From Marchantia polymorpha subsp. ruderalis (lineage: Eukaryota > Streptophyta > Marchantiopsida > Marchantiales > Marchantiaceae), in assembly GCA_037833965.1 (NCBI GenBank), contig AP031357.1:20170001-20234000 (forward strand): a DNA stretch of 64,000 nt, read 5' to 3'. This document shows, one piece after another, positions 51,590-63,700 of this stretch. Position 1 is the first letter of the stretch, and the number at the start of each line of letters is the position of its first letter. Under the pieces are notes generated by a model. It had not been told where the DNA came from, searched no databases, and saw only the letters and a program-made list of their open reading frames with translations. The position numbers were made by a program, and so were the translations under genes.

Positions 51590-53050
51590 AAGACATCAAA
51601 ATCGTCTTGTTTTTAGTCACTGTTGTTTCACAAGTTGTTTCACGTCGTGGCATTTTTTCCATTGAGATAGAGATTTTGTGATATCAAGTGTCATGATGTC
51701 AAGTTCTAAATTAACGATTCTTGCTACAAAAATTTCAAAAAAGCCAACTCCTTTTCAATTCAAGCATCAATTAGATATCAAATTGCAGATCATTCACATT
51801 AATACGATGAAGACAATTACATCAGTACAATGATTATTTTGCGTTCATCGTGGCAATGAGCGACCAAAGGAAGAAGTGAAAAGATATCTTATTGTATAAC
51901 CTGATGTTGTATGTGTGAAATAATATTATTTGTAGCCAAGGATTTGATCATGATTAGCTTAGGTTTAACTAAATCTAGCTTGTTATGACTAAGTGTAGAT
52001 ATGATTTCATAGTTGGCAAAATAATTAAGGGAGTTCTAGAAGGTTTTGAATGAGAACAACTCTCTTGTTTTTTTTTTATTTTTTTATCAAAATCTAGATT
52101 ACAAGGATGAAAATTTTTGACTACGTAATTGATTTTGATTGGTTTGACTAAATAACGGGGACTTCATAGATTTGACTAAGTCTAATGTTGACTTAGTGGC
52201 AAGTGGAGTTTCGAGAAATTTGAAAAGTTCAAATTACATGTCGTCATATCAATCTAAAATATAGGAATCATCTAAAAGATTTATAAGGCCAATGACATGT
52301 TGCCACATATTAGGAATTAGTCAAACCTACTATGGTTCATCTTTGTAAAAGTAAATTTGTTACCATGTTATTTTCTCAAGTAGTATAAATAGAGAGTTAG
52401 GGTAGAGACTTTCAAGCAAGTTCGGAGAGTTCATGTGTAGAGACTTGTTTCATATATGAAAGAGTGACGTGTTTTAGTCTTTTTGAGTATCTATGTGTGT
52501 GTGAATTTGATTGATGAATGGAGAGAACATGTGAGTGGGTGTTTGGTACATGACTTTGAGGAGTAAGCCTTTTAAAACCATGATGAATCACTGCAAAGCC
52601 ATATGAGGTAAATCTGTGTGAGAGTCAGTCCGGAGGTTGCATTTTGGTTTCGTTGCCGGGATCCCAATCTAGAGGAAAAATGTTCAAGATTTGATTTCTA
52701 GCTCATGAGAAAATGTCCATGAGAGCTCACTTTGAGTTAGCACTGGGGAATGAAAGAGCAAAGATTATGCTTGACAGTGAAGTACTTTTTGTTTATCAAG
52801 TAGTCTCAAACAATATCATGGAATTTTTTATGTTTTGTTCATCTTAGCACATCATTTTGAGAGAAAAGTGGTCTTAGGATAAAAAACATGTTATAAAATC
52901 ATTTTCAAAAGTTTTTATTGATATTAAAGTAGATGATGAGGTATGTTTCAGTTTTTGTTTCAAGCCTAGATCATATGTATATAGTAAGTTATGAGGTTGG
53001 AAGTTGAGGGGGTTTTGAGAGGTATCAAAAAATAACTCTTGGTAAAGCTT

Positions 53051-53130
53051 GTACAAAGTTGATTACTTGTTTTTTTTGAACTTAAACTTTGTACACAGTT
53101 GATTACTTGTTTTTTTTGAATTTAGAGTTT
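53051..53130. repeat. 40-bp minisatellite, 2 copies
   Basis: Units 53051-53090 and 53091-53130 share gtaca(a/c)agttgattactt followed by an eight-T run and gaa. They differ at about five positions. Confidence 0.85.
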
Positions 53131-53414
53131 GTACTAGTGTGTGTTGAGAGATAAACTATAACATTTCAGTGAAGGATCACATCTTGAGACAAAGTTATAT
53201 CATTTTGAAGTTTAGGGGTACAAAATCAAGAAAAGTGACAAAAACTTTTCAATTTACTTCTTCACAATTTTTGTCATGTAGAGAGCATTTTTGGTAGATA
53301 CTTTTTGAGTGTTTACATTTTATGGAAAAATGAGTGAACAAGGAAGTTGGAATGTTAGGTTATCTACTGTACCTCAATGCCACTATGCCATACACTCTAC
53401 ATCGCTGATGTGCT

Positions 53415-53460
53415 ACTCACATACACACACATACACACACATAGGACACAAGAGCGTACA
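53415..53460. repeat. Imperfect (CA)n microsatellite
   Basis: Interrupted runs of ACACACAT units lie near the lower-coordinate end of Ty3 element A. Confidence 0.6.
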
Positions 53461-53659
53461 CACTCAAATGTACCACAACTTGTTCCCCTAGCTAGCAGTC
53501 AGGTACCTCTGACTCCTAGGTAGCCCCTATCTACAACTATATATCATACACTTACATGGGTGCGCGAACCAATAGACTAGGTGCTATGTCGTTCCATCGT
53601 TAGTCGTCTATCTACAATTCATAACATGTAAAGATCAACTTTTCTATTTCTCCGAAGTA

Positions 53660-53749
53660 CATTGAGGAGAAATAAATGTGCCAACCCTAAGAACACCTAT
53701 CACACACCAACAAATGGGCAGCCTGATTAGCTGACCCAGAAAGCATGCA
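53660..53749 (-). pseudogene. PHD-finger-like C-terminal tail of the Ty3 element A polyprotein
   Basis: In one minus-strand frame the text reads LRCMLSGSANQAAHLLVCDRCS, then a stop, then GWHI. LLVCDRC followed by four residues and WH is the core of PHD zinc fingers (C-x2-C...LLxCDxC...xH). The first Cys pair has become C-M-L-S. The frame is preceded by GTMDPSLATV with one stop. It lies about 450 bp beyond the last recognised integrase motifs, on the same strand. Confidence 0.55.
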
Positions 53750-54349
53750 CCTCAAGCCAATCTATACTGTTGCCAAACTTGGGTCCATAGTACCATCCAC
53801 GTTTGGAAGGTGACATGAGACATAATTGCGCACATGATCCTTCCAAACAACATCGTCACGACCCTCTAGTATGAAAACTCCATAAGCTTACACCTCTCGC
53901 ATTCACAAGATAGTGCGTCTTGCCGTCACATCCAATGTTGACGATGCAGTTTCCTTTAGATAAACTTAGTCTCTCACATGGAACTTACGAATCGATGGTT
54001 GATAATCTACTCCCGGATGTTTGCATACCGCAACGTATCTCTATGCTGAGCAATCGCAAGATTCTCAAACGCTGCAGGCATAACTCTCCGAAAGAGCTCT
54101 TCACGTTGAGAACATACTCTCACTCACATGTTTGGATCATCAAGGTTCACTACCTCTCTATTGATTGATGTCGGTAGATCTGAATCTCGGCCGTAAAAAA
54201 GAAAATATGGTGAAAATGAAGCCAATGATGCTTGACGATTGAACCAATATCCCATGACCAACCATGATAACTGAATATCCTAGTCTCCAAGAGGCTGTAG
54301 GCCATACTTGCGCAATGCCTTTTTCACCGTTTGTACAACACGTTTAGCC

Positions 54350-54883
54350 AAATCATCCGCCTACAGATGATCTCGAGACGTGGTTCGATGATCAATTAAT
54401 GCCTTGTCACACAAGATCTGAAACTCACCCTGAAACTTTGTACCCTGATCGGTCAACACCTCAGTTCGTGCACCAAAGTGACTAAGCACCTTGTCAAGGA
54501 AGTCATACACTGTTCCCTCGCCTTGTCAGGTAATGCCACCAACTCAATCCACTTGGAAAAATGCTTTACCATGACCAACACATATTGATGATGTTGTACA
54601 ATCGAAGATAATGGTCAAATCATCCGCCTACAGATGATCTCGAGACGTGGTTCGATGATCAATCAGTGCCTTGTCACACAAGATCTGAAACTCACCCTGA
54701 AACTTTGTACCCTGATCGGTCAACACCTCAGTTCGTGCACCAAATTGACTAAGCACCTTGTCAAGGAAGTCATACACTGTTCCCTCGCCTTGTCAGGTAA
54801 TGCCACCAACTCAATCCACTTGGAAAAATGCTTTACCATGACCAACACATATTGATGATGTTGTACAATCGAAGATAATGGTC
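54350..54883. repeat. 267-bp tandem duplication inside the integrase of element A
   Basis: Copies run 54350-54616 and 54617-54883, with about three differences seen (taatgcc/cagtgcc and aaagtgact/aaattgact). The unit is 89 codons long, so the reading frame is kept. It starts aaatcatccgcctacag and ends gataatggtc. High identity within a decayed element implies a recent slippage or unequal exchange after the element died, or a collapsed or duplicated assembly segment. Confidence 0.93.
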
Positions 54884-55576
54884 CTACAAAGTCCAAACTC
54901 CAATGGTAATCTAACACCAAGATGGATAATGGATGTAACTCTGGTGTTGGGGCATTGAACAATGCCCTCACCCGATCACATATCATGCAACGTGATATTA
55001 ACTGATGTATCTCAATATGCATACCGCGCCACCAATATTGACCAAGAAGTAAGCTGTATGTACGCTTCATTCCAAAATGTTCCAACTCCTCATGAGCATG
55101 TTGCATGATGCGGGCTTTCTGAGCTGAATGCGGTACTACTCGTACCTTGTCGTTCTTCCACACTCGAAAAATATGTGATCCCTCCAATCAGTATTTCTTT
55201 GCCTGCTGGGGAGCACGATCTTGCTCAATGGCACCCATTGTGCTTGACACCATACTGATCCGTAGGAACTCCAATACTAAGACATCATTGTGAATATCAC
55301 GCTGATCCGTAGCACTATCTTCATACTCAGGATTTGAAGATTGACCATCCACTCTTTGACTAGAGCAAGATGTCGAGTGATACTCCCTACTAGAGTCTCC
55401 ACGCAACCAACACATGAATGCAGATGCATGCCAACTGGGCGCCATCTCCTCATCAGCTTCACCATGCCATTTAGCCCCAATGTCATCCTCCTGACCAGTG
55501 CATGAAATCTGACTCAAATCATTGGCATCCAGGTTTGCAACTCTAGGTCTATGCACCACCCGGAAGTCATACTCCT

Positions 55577-58500
55577 TGTGATAACCAACAAATACCAGCA
55601 TGGAAGATAATGGTATGAATTTGTTCCCACAAAGATAGATGCAACACCAAAAGTCACGATTTGTCACGTATTAACATTCTATTGACGAGTTTTACTTCTC
55701 AGGCCAAAGTCACTCCCAGAAGACACTACTCGATTACGGCCGAAAGCCCGAAAAGCACAGTATAATCACCCTCAAAACTTGAAACTTATCCAATCAACAC
55801 CCGTGGAAATTGCCTGCGACCTCACACTCAGATTTCAAGGAGAAACTTCCTAGAACTCACTGACTCAAATATCCAGACCCGAATTTGCTTAAATCCCGAA
55901 GAGCCTCCGGCTACTCAAAACATTCAGGCTAGATACTCACAACTCTCGATGTGATAACTTCGACAAACAGGAGTGCACTGTGCTCAATGGCAGGATCACA
56001 CACTAGCACACAGACACACTGCGGATACAGGTTTACAGTCAAGACTAGCCAATTGACAGAAAAGCCCCCAAGGAAAGAGCCTTGAGCTTCTTTATTCATA
56101 GTGATGGCATAGGAATCTCAACCGCTTGAGGTGAACTACTATAAGGTGCGGTGCCATTCGACGTAGCAGTTACAGCGTCGTCTAAGCTTACGTATGCTCC
56201 TAACCTACGCAAATCGTTTAGTATCTCCAACTCTACTTCTCTAGTGCCTCAACCAATCCTGAGATAAAGAATTAACTAACTCTACCATCTGCTTGTGCCT
56301 CGAGGATCCGCTGGTCTTCGCACTCATCAAACGCCGCTCCAGCGAATCTAGCTTCAACCACTTAACTGATTGCAATCTCCACAATGCAAATCCTCGCAAG
56401 CAATTCTCAACTCGTAATCTTAATTCGTTAGTCGTTTCGTCCCGCAACTGTCGGTATGCCGTCTCTGCCTTCTCCATTCTCCTCTACGACTCTTCCGATC
56501 TCATGGCAGCCTTTCCCAACTGAGCCTGTGACCGTCGCCGTTCCATTCAACCTTTAATCTACATTCGACCTTTGAAGATCTAGCCGACTCGCAATCCACC
56601 AATTTCTTGGCCCAATCCGTTAATTCTCCTTCGTGCTTCCGGAATTCCTCTGCCAGACTCGCTGTTAGCTCCTCAGTGCGTTTGAATTCCTTGTCACGAT
56701 CATTCGTGAGCTCCGCAATCTTAATGCGAAGTTCTTCTTCTCCCGTCTTCGCTGCAACAATCTGTCCCCGAAGATCTTCGGCGATCCATGCTTCTTCGGC
56801 TCTTCATTCTTCTACCTTAGCTAATTCGTTGGCATGCAACTGCTCTTGTTTTCCTGAAGCTGCAATTAGTCTCTCCGCACGTTGCACTGTCGCCTCGTAC
56901 GCTTCCTTTGACTTCTCTAATCTCCCGCACAAGTGCACAGTCACCTTTTGTGCATTCTCATTAGTAGCACGAAGACTGCTACAAGCCTGCTCTAACTCTG
57001 CACAACGATTGAACTCCTTCACCAGGTTCAATCGTAGCACCTCGCACTCCATCTCCTTTGTACGAAGTCGGTCTTCTTGTTCCTGCAATGTCGCCTTCGC
57101 CGCTGCGCACTCGGCTGCCAAGCTTGCAGCTCGCTCCTTCGCCATCGCCGTTGCAAAATCCCACTCCCTCTTCACTGCCACCGCTCTCTTGAGCTTCGTC
57201 ATATTCCAAATCAGCTCAACATAAGATCGTGATTCCCTTTTCACAGTAAATTTTCCACTCTTCGTGTCTAAATACTTCAAAAAAGGTACTATGCTATCCT
57301 GCAAAATATCCGGGAAGACAATCTCCAACGCCTTCGGCTCTTCCTTCGAAGTCTTCGTCGCAACCTCGGATCTCACTTCTTCCTTAGGCGGTGGCGGCTC
57401 TGGAATTTCCAAGATGTCCCCTACCGTCACTTCAACATCTGCAACAATTTGCTCCAAAATTGCCTCACTTAATGTGAGCTCCTTCACTAACTCTTCGTTG
57501 GTCTTCGGCTGAGATATGTCTTCACTCCCCACAGACCGTGTCTACTCCTAAGACAGAATATCCGGACTAGCTGTCTTTGTTCTCTCCTCCAAAGGTTCCA
57601 CTGCTACGTCTGTTGGAACTTCAACTGATACCGCTGAAGGTTGTCCTTCCACCACTTGATGTGTTGGCTCATCAATCGTGTTTTCGGTATGGCTGCCGCA
57701 ACTATCTTCTCCACACTACTGTTTGAAGATTCGGTCATCACCAACCCGCGACTCGCCTTCTTCTTCGGCCTAGCTCGAGTCCTTGACTGCCAAATTCTTG
57801 CTATCTAAGTTTTCGCCATCCGCAATTCGAGCAGTAGGTCTTCTTCGTCATCGGTTATTACCTTCCGCCTCTTCGCTAGTCGCCTTTCTGGCCTCTCTCG
57901 CGTTGGCAAAACATCCAACTGCACGGATCCACGCACTATTGTCTAAGGTGGTACTCTATGTCGACTGTTGTCTTCTTTCTCAGTCCCTTCGATGGACTCG
58001 ACTGCTAGAATTTCCCGTTCTTTCGGGAATCGTTATTTTCTCTTCCTTCGTGAGTAGTCCCATCCCTCAATAGAAATTCACGATGTAAGGAGTCAAGTGA
58101 TTCACCAACGGTTCTACCCATAGGATGCTCGCATTAATTCAGACCGGATCATAAAAGATCCTCGCCCAATGCACCCGATTTTCCTTCAAAAGTCGCTCAA
58201 AGAATCCGACCTGCCAAGCCGTGATATATGTCGTCTGCTGCGGTCGCACAATATGCATGATGCCCAACGCAATCGCACGCCTCATCGGATCCTTATAATC
58301 GGCGGTCTTCCATCCATTCGTCCCTAATTGCGCATTCTGGAAAAGTGAGGCGAAAGTAAATTCTTCTGCGCGAGTTATCTTCACACTATCCTTTTCGAAC
58401 ATGAGATCTCCGTCGCCTGCACACGGCCCCAACACGCTCATCCAATGCTCAATCGTTGCCTCGGAGGTCCTCATCATCCTTTCGATTCTCGTCCATGATC

Positions 58501-59031
58501 TCCTTGCAATTACTCGCCAATATGCAGTTCCAATTCCACAAGAGGAAATCAAGGTGTAATTCGTTGAGCTCCCGCCTGTAGGGTCACAATTCTTCGTAAG
58601 GGACCTTCAACGGGACCAAATTCTGCACCTTGGTCGTCTTGGATGCCGCCATGTCTTCAATTTGCGTCTTCGCTGCTAGCAATGTTGATCAATTCCACCC
58701 TCTCTCACTCTCGCTTGGTATTGCAATAGCGGTGCGAATGCTCCTCGTATTGCCCTTACCCTCGATGCCCTAACGTTCTTCTCACGCGCGAGAATTGGTA
58801 CTCTCGGCGCGTGCGAACATTGTCCGGTCCTTTTTGAATTTCAAATTGATCTTCGGTTCTTCGCCGAAGACCCAACTAGTGCATCCTCCAGAAAGACTAC
58901 GCCGAAGGTTTGAAGATCCGAGGGCAAATTCTAACTAAATTTCCCATAATTCTTCTGACTTCTATCATTTCGGACTTATATGTCTACATTTTTGTTAATT
59001 TTTGAAAAAAAACAAATAACTAGGCACCACA
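55577..59031 (-). mobile_element. Element B: 3455-bp insertion with a long coiled-coil ORF, within element A
   Basis: The ends read TGTGGTGCC (at 59031 downward) and TTATCACA (to 55577) on the minus strand, a TG...CA pair. The flanks are 59032-59036 and 55572-55576 (AGGCG and AGGAG on that strand), a 5-bp target duplication with one change. Removing the segment restores the RNase H frame of element A. Inside, one minus-strand frame continues from about 58600 to 56545 with a few stops, after a possible ATG at 58652 (MAASKTTKVQNLV) and a one-base slip. No RT, RNase H, integrase or transposase was seen, and I could not find paired LTRs. An AATAAA occurs at about 56090 on the coding strand. The ends and duplication suit an LTR-type or integrase-mobilised non-autonomous element. 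Confidence 0.65.
56241..58652 (-). pseudogene. Element B protein: alpha-helical, coiled-coil rich, unknown family (broken)
   Basis: The N-terminal block at about 58552-58139 contains SWTRIERMMRTSEATIEHW, a conserved-looking folded region and LLKENRVHWARIFYDPV, then a TGA where Trp is plausible. A low-complexity, charged middle follows (57950-57540, several stops). The block at 57532-56804 (242 codons) has a Pro/Glu hinge (EIPEPPPPKEE), then about 150 residues of Ala/Glu/Lys/Arg heptad-type coiled coil (EWDFATAMAKERAASLAAEC and onward). The same frame continues past one TGA to about 56545 with more coiled coil. A last 78-codon block, 56477-56241, is in another frame. The total would be about 750-800 residues. 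I do not recognise the family; a gag-like or structural role is only a guess. Confidence 0.5.
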
Positions 59032-60336
59032 CGCCTGTAAGATGAAAGTCCACTGTGCATGCTTTCATGTGAGCTTGTTAGACTCAATAAACCACTTGAG
59101 CGGCTGGTGATCGGTGACAAGGGTAAACTACGTACTAAACAAGTAACACCTGAAGTGTGCCACAACCCACAGTGATGCCAAACACTCTCCCTTGTACAAA
59201 CTATATCGCGACTCCGCTGCATTGTTTGAACGACTAGCATACGCAATCACAAATTTCTTGCCCTCATCATCACGCTGCGTCAACACCGCTCCAAGTTCCA
59301 ACATACTCCAATTAGTGTGCAACTGATATGAAAGACCTCTGATGGGTCTCCTCAAGATGAAAGTGGCCATCAACTTGGCCTTGAGCTCAACAAAGGTTTT
59401 TCTTCTGTTCATCTTTTCATTGCCATTCCCGATATGACTTCAGCAACTGGTTCAAAGATTTGGCTATAACGCTAAATTCCTTCACATATCTTTGATATTA
59501 GTTTATCAAACCCATGAATGCACAAATTCTACTCACATCCGTTGGATGAGGGATGCGTGCAATAGCCTACACCTTCGCTTGCTGAACTTCCAAATCACTT
59601 GGATATATCACATGACCCAAATATTCAACGTGTTACTGGAAGAACTTACACTTCCTCAGATGTAACTGCTGATCATGAACCTTCAATCGCTCACACAATC
59701 TGCAAATGTAACTGGAGTTGCTCCATCGTGTCGCTAAACACCAAGATATCATCAATGTAACATTTGACAAAATCAAGCACCGCTAATAATACTCCATAAT
59801 ACTCTGAAACTTAGCAAGAGCATTCTTCAACCCCAAGGGTAAGAATCGTCATTGATACAAACAATCCTTGCCGGTAGAGTAGTCGCGCCAAAATGTTGTT
59901 TGGTCTTGTCCTCCTCTTGAATCGGCAACTGATGATATCATGCCTAAAGATCCAAAGTACTGAAAATCTTCGCATGTCCTACCACATCAAAGATCTTCTC
60001 AGATGTACGCATGACATACTTATCATAATTCGTCTGCCGATTGATATGACGATAATCTCCACACATTTTCTTATTCGTGTAGTTGCCATGTACATCATTC
60101 TTCCCTAACATGACAATGTCTTACACATACGCACCATGCGACAACTCCACTAACCCAGCCTCTAGTAGGTCCAATGTCCTACTTTGAATCAAGTTTCTCT
60201 CCATATCACTATACCGATAAGGACAACAAAAGATTGGCGTATCACTAGCCAACTTTATTAGTATGCTTAGTTCAATCAAAGAACCTAACTCTTTCATGTC
60301 AAAGGAAAAATAATTTCTATAGACACGTAGAAATTT

Positions 60337-60726
60337 TGTCAGCCGTCATCTCTCTCCTCCTGTGTGTAACACTAGGGTTTAGAGAGAAGTTTACTCGAAG
60401 ATAAAAACGTAAACTCTAAAGATGAGAGATACCAACAATGGTTCTCCTCTCCCTTATATAAATCTCACCAAGAAGTACAAGGAGATAAGATCTTATCTCC
60501 ACCATCCATCCCACTCCTAGTGGATGGATGACGTGGCGGATAACTCTAACAAGCACACAGATTGCTGATGTGGCGTTCCCAACTAACACACTCAATCTTT
60601 ATCTGACAAGCACACAGATTGCTGCCGTGGCGCTGTACACTAACATATCTACTCTCTACCTACAAATCGCGCGGATCGTTGATGTGGCAGCTACAACTAA
60701 TGTACTCTAAAGTACCTATATCAACA
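60337..60726 (-). repeat. 3' LTR of chromovirus element C
   Basis: On the minus strand the segment starts TGTTGATATAGG (60726) and ends GGCTGACA (60337), an LTR-style TGT...ACA pair. It lies between the chromodomain of element C and the RT of element A. A TATA box (TATATAAGGG on the minus strand, about 60460-60451) sits just below a perfect 20-nt palindrome, GGAGATAAGATCTTATCTCC, at 60481-60500. Upstream of that are three tandem ~57-bp repeats. The partner LTR would lie outside the window, so the boundaries are inferred. Confidence 0.6.
60545..60715. repeat. Three imperfect ~57-bp tandem repeats in the LTR of element C
   Basis: Units start near 60545, 60602 and 60659. Each contains a GATTGCTGATGTGGCG-like core (GATTGCTGCCGTGGCG in unit 2, GATCGTTGATGTGGCA in unit 3) followed by an ACTAACA(C/T)AnCT-like stretch. 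A fourth related core, GATGACGTGGCG, precedes them at about 60527-60538 and contains ACGTGGC, a G-box/ABRE-type bZIP site. Their place upstream of the TATA box fits LTR enhancer repeats. Confidence 0.7.
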
Positions 60727-63700
60727 TATATCCTCGTTGCACATACGTTCAAACTCCTGAACTATCATATATGCATTTGCTAAATTTTTATCTGGTTTCC
60801 AAGTTGATTTATATGACAAAAACCTTTCCATTAAATCAAATTCTCTACTTTGGGATACTTATGACCTCAAATACGTTTCTTGAGTATCTTTTCTACCTCA
60901 AACTCCTCACGATCTACTATTAAGGTTGGAAGAGGAGGTGCTGTTGGTTGGTTGATGATTTGTTTTGGTAGTGGTACATGTTTTTGCAATCCTGACACAT
61001 GAAATACTGGATGTATTTTCATATGTGACGGAAGTTCTAACTTGTATTACATTTCACCAACACGTTTCAAAATAAAAAATGGACTAATGAATCTAGGGTT
61101 CAACTTTGGTGTTCCTACAAGAGTCAAATTTGTTGTAGATAAATAAACATGATCTCCGACCTCAAAAATCACTTCTCTACGATGAGCATCAGCATGCTGT
61201 TTTTGCCGATTTTGAGCTGTCATCAACTTCTCATTGGGCTGATGTAGTCCTCGGTGAATATACTCCACAAATTTGTTGATTGCTGCAACTTTCATCGAAA
61301 ACTACTCTTCTTTCGGAAGTCTCATCAAACTTGAAAGAGTTATAGGATGGGCTTCATACATAAGAAAAAAATGGAAGCACTTTTGTGGAAACATTAACAA
61401 GAATTGTTATATGCAAACTCCACAAGTGGCAAAAGGTTGTCCCACTCTTCTTGGTCTTCTAATGTGAATGCTCGTATCATATCCTCTATAATTCTATTTG
61501 CACTCTCCGTTTGTCTATCAATTTGAGGATGATAGGCCGTTGACATTGCTACTTTTGTTTTGAAAAAACTATACAAAATTTTCCAAAATAAACAAGTGAA
61601 GTGAGTATCTATATCCGTGATTAACATTTTGGTTAAGCCATGATTCGCAAAAACTGCATCGAGATACAATTGAGCTAGTTGTGGAACTGTTACAATTTTT
61701 GTGGTTGGCCTGATGTGAATCATATTGCTCAACTTGTCCACAAAAACCACCATTGAATCATGTCCTAACAAACTCTTTGGTAACTCACATACAAGATCCA
61801 TGGTGACATGTTTCCACCGTTGTTTGGGAATAGGAAGAGGCTGTAATAAACCCGCTAGTTTTTTATTACTTGACTTATTTTGTTGACAAGCAACACAACT
61901 TCGAACATAAAACTCCACATTCTCATGTATTTTGAGCCAATAGTATACTCATTGTATACTCTCCATGGTTTTCTCCACTCCCACATGACCTGCAATGGTT
62001 GTGTCATGACTTTCGGCCAAAATCATTGTGCGCAAATCTTGATTCTGTGGAATCCATATACGCTGTTTGTAGAATGCCAAACCTCAAGATTTCTCCGCCT
62101 TTTTAGTTTGTAGTGCCCAAGTGATCTCTTCATACTCCTTTATGGCTTGTGTTATCTTGCTCCACCAATCGGCCTGAATTTTTACTTCTGTAACATGATT
62201 CAAACAAGGCATGCGTGTGAGAGCATTTGCAAGTTGCTTCTCCCCCTCCACGTACACAATCTTCATGTTGAAGAGTTGACGCCACTCTATCCATCGAAAT
62301 TGTCGTTTAGACAAATCCTTTTGAGTTTCCAAATAAATCAAGTGTTTATGATCAGTCTCCACCACAAACTACTTATCACCCAAGTAATGCTTCAGTTTGA
62401 TTGCCAACACAATGACTAACTCCTTTCGTTTTGTCGTGTGATAATTTTGTTCCGCCGCCACCAACTTTTGAGAATAGAAAGCAACTGGATGCCATCCATC
62501 CTCCCATTCTTGTTGAAGGATGCCACCTACTGTTGTACCTGATGCGTTAGTAGCCAACTTGATAGGACGATTAGGATCATACCACTTGAAGACAGATGCG
62601 TGTAGCATCTTTCAATGCTTGAAAAGCTAACTCTTGAGCTGTTCCCCATCTCCATTTTTGACCTTTCCCTAACATGGAAGTCAAGGCCTGAGCTAGGCGA
62701 TCAAAACCTATCACAAATCTACGATAGAATCCAGTGAGCCATAGAAAACTCTTCAATTGAGTTTGATTCTCATGTGCTATCCATTTCTGAATGATATCTA
62801 TCTTCTCACTCATCACTTTGATTCCTGCAGCTCTTACTCTATGAGCCAAGTAATCTACTTCTCACTTGCCAAATTCACACTTTGAAGCTTTAGCATAGAA
62901 TTGATTGTCTCTCAAAACTTGAAGTACCTCTCTTAAATGACTTCTATGATCATTCAAAGTTTTGCTATACATCAATATATCATCTAGAAAAACAATGACT
63001 AATATATTTAGATAAGTGCAAAAGATATCGTTCATCAATTCCATGAATGTAGCTAGTGCATTAATGGGACCAAAAGACATCACTAGATACTCAAAGTGGC
63101 CATACCAAGTACAAAAAGCTGTCTTGTGGACATCTTCATATGCAATTCAAATTTGATTGTAGCCATTTCTCAAATCTATCTTGGTGAAGTACTTCGCTCC
63201 TTGAAGTTGATTAAACAAATCATCCATACGAGATAATGAATATTTGTTTATCATTGTTTGCTGATTCAACCCTCGATAATCGATGCATAGTCTCATGGAT
63301 CCATCCTTCTATTTCACAAAGAGTACTAGAGCTCCATAAGATGAAACACTTGGTTGAATGAATCCCTTGCTCAACATCTACTCCACTTGAGCTTTGCATT
63401 CTTCAAATTCGTTTGGAGCCAAACGATATGGAGCTTTGCAAGTTGATGTACTTTCAAGTATCACCTCAATCTTGTGATCTACTCGCCTCTTTGGTGATAA
63501 TCTTGCAGGTAGATTATATCGAAAAACATCTTTATATTTCAAAAAAATGTCGTTCAAGGACTCCGGAATGTAAAGTTTGTTTGTGGATCCAATATCTCTT
63601 ATAAGTCTAAGGAAACATACATGGATATTGTACCCATCACAAAGAGGATTAAATTCCTATTCTGAGATCTAATTATATCCCCATAGATCTTCCAACCACT

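Larger units (their letters stand above)
47161..53414. other. Long AT-rich gene-free block
   Basis: About 6 kb of AT-rich DNA. Frames of 60-107 codons exist (e.g. 47979-48418, 49960-50196, 50648-50971) but they are Lys/Asn/Ile/Phe/Tyr strings reflecting base composition. From about 51000 rightward the DNA becomes less extreme and may be decayed element sequence. Two separate 40-bp minisatellites lie inside (own entries). No RNA gene was seen. Confidence 0.5.
53655..60336 (-). mobile_element. Ty3/gypsy element A, decayed pol, interrupted by element B
   Basis: This minus-strand Ty3/gypsy polyprotein is visible in order from high to low coordinates. Reverse transcriptase is at about 60336-59440 (FSFDMKELGSLIEL; catalytic YIDDILVFSD at about 59759-59730). 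The RNase H first part is 59412-59037 (LVTDHQPLKWF), and after element B the RNase H end is about 55576-55500 (DFRVVHRPRVANLDANDLSQ). The H2C2 zinc-binding domain is about 55130-55000 (HAHEELEHFGMKRT, then CMIC). The integrase core runs about 54970-54200 (SLDFVGPL; VLTDQGTKF), with a PHD-like tail near 53750-53660. Many stops and frameshifts show it is dead. The expected integrase Glu is a Lys at 54343-54345 (LAKRVVQT). Its gag/protease part would lie beyond element C, outside the window. No LTR was recognised at the low-coordinate end. Confidence 0.82.

Noticed and set aside
55577-59031. Paired LTRs for element B
   Set aside because: I looked for the TGTGGTGCC start near the low-coordinate end and for TTGGTTATCACA near the high end and found no second copy of either.
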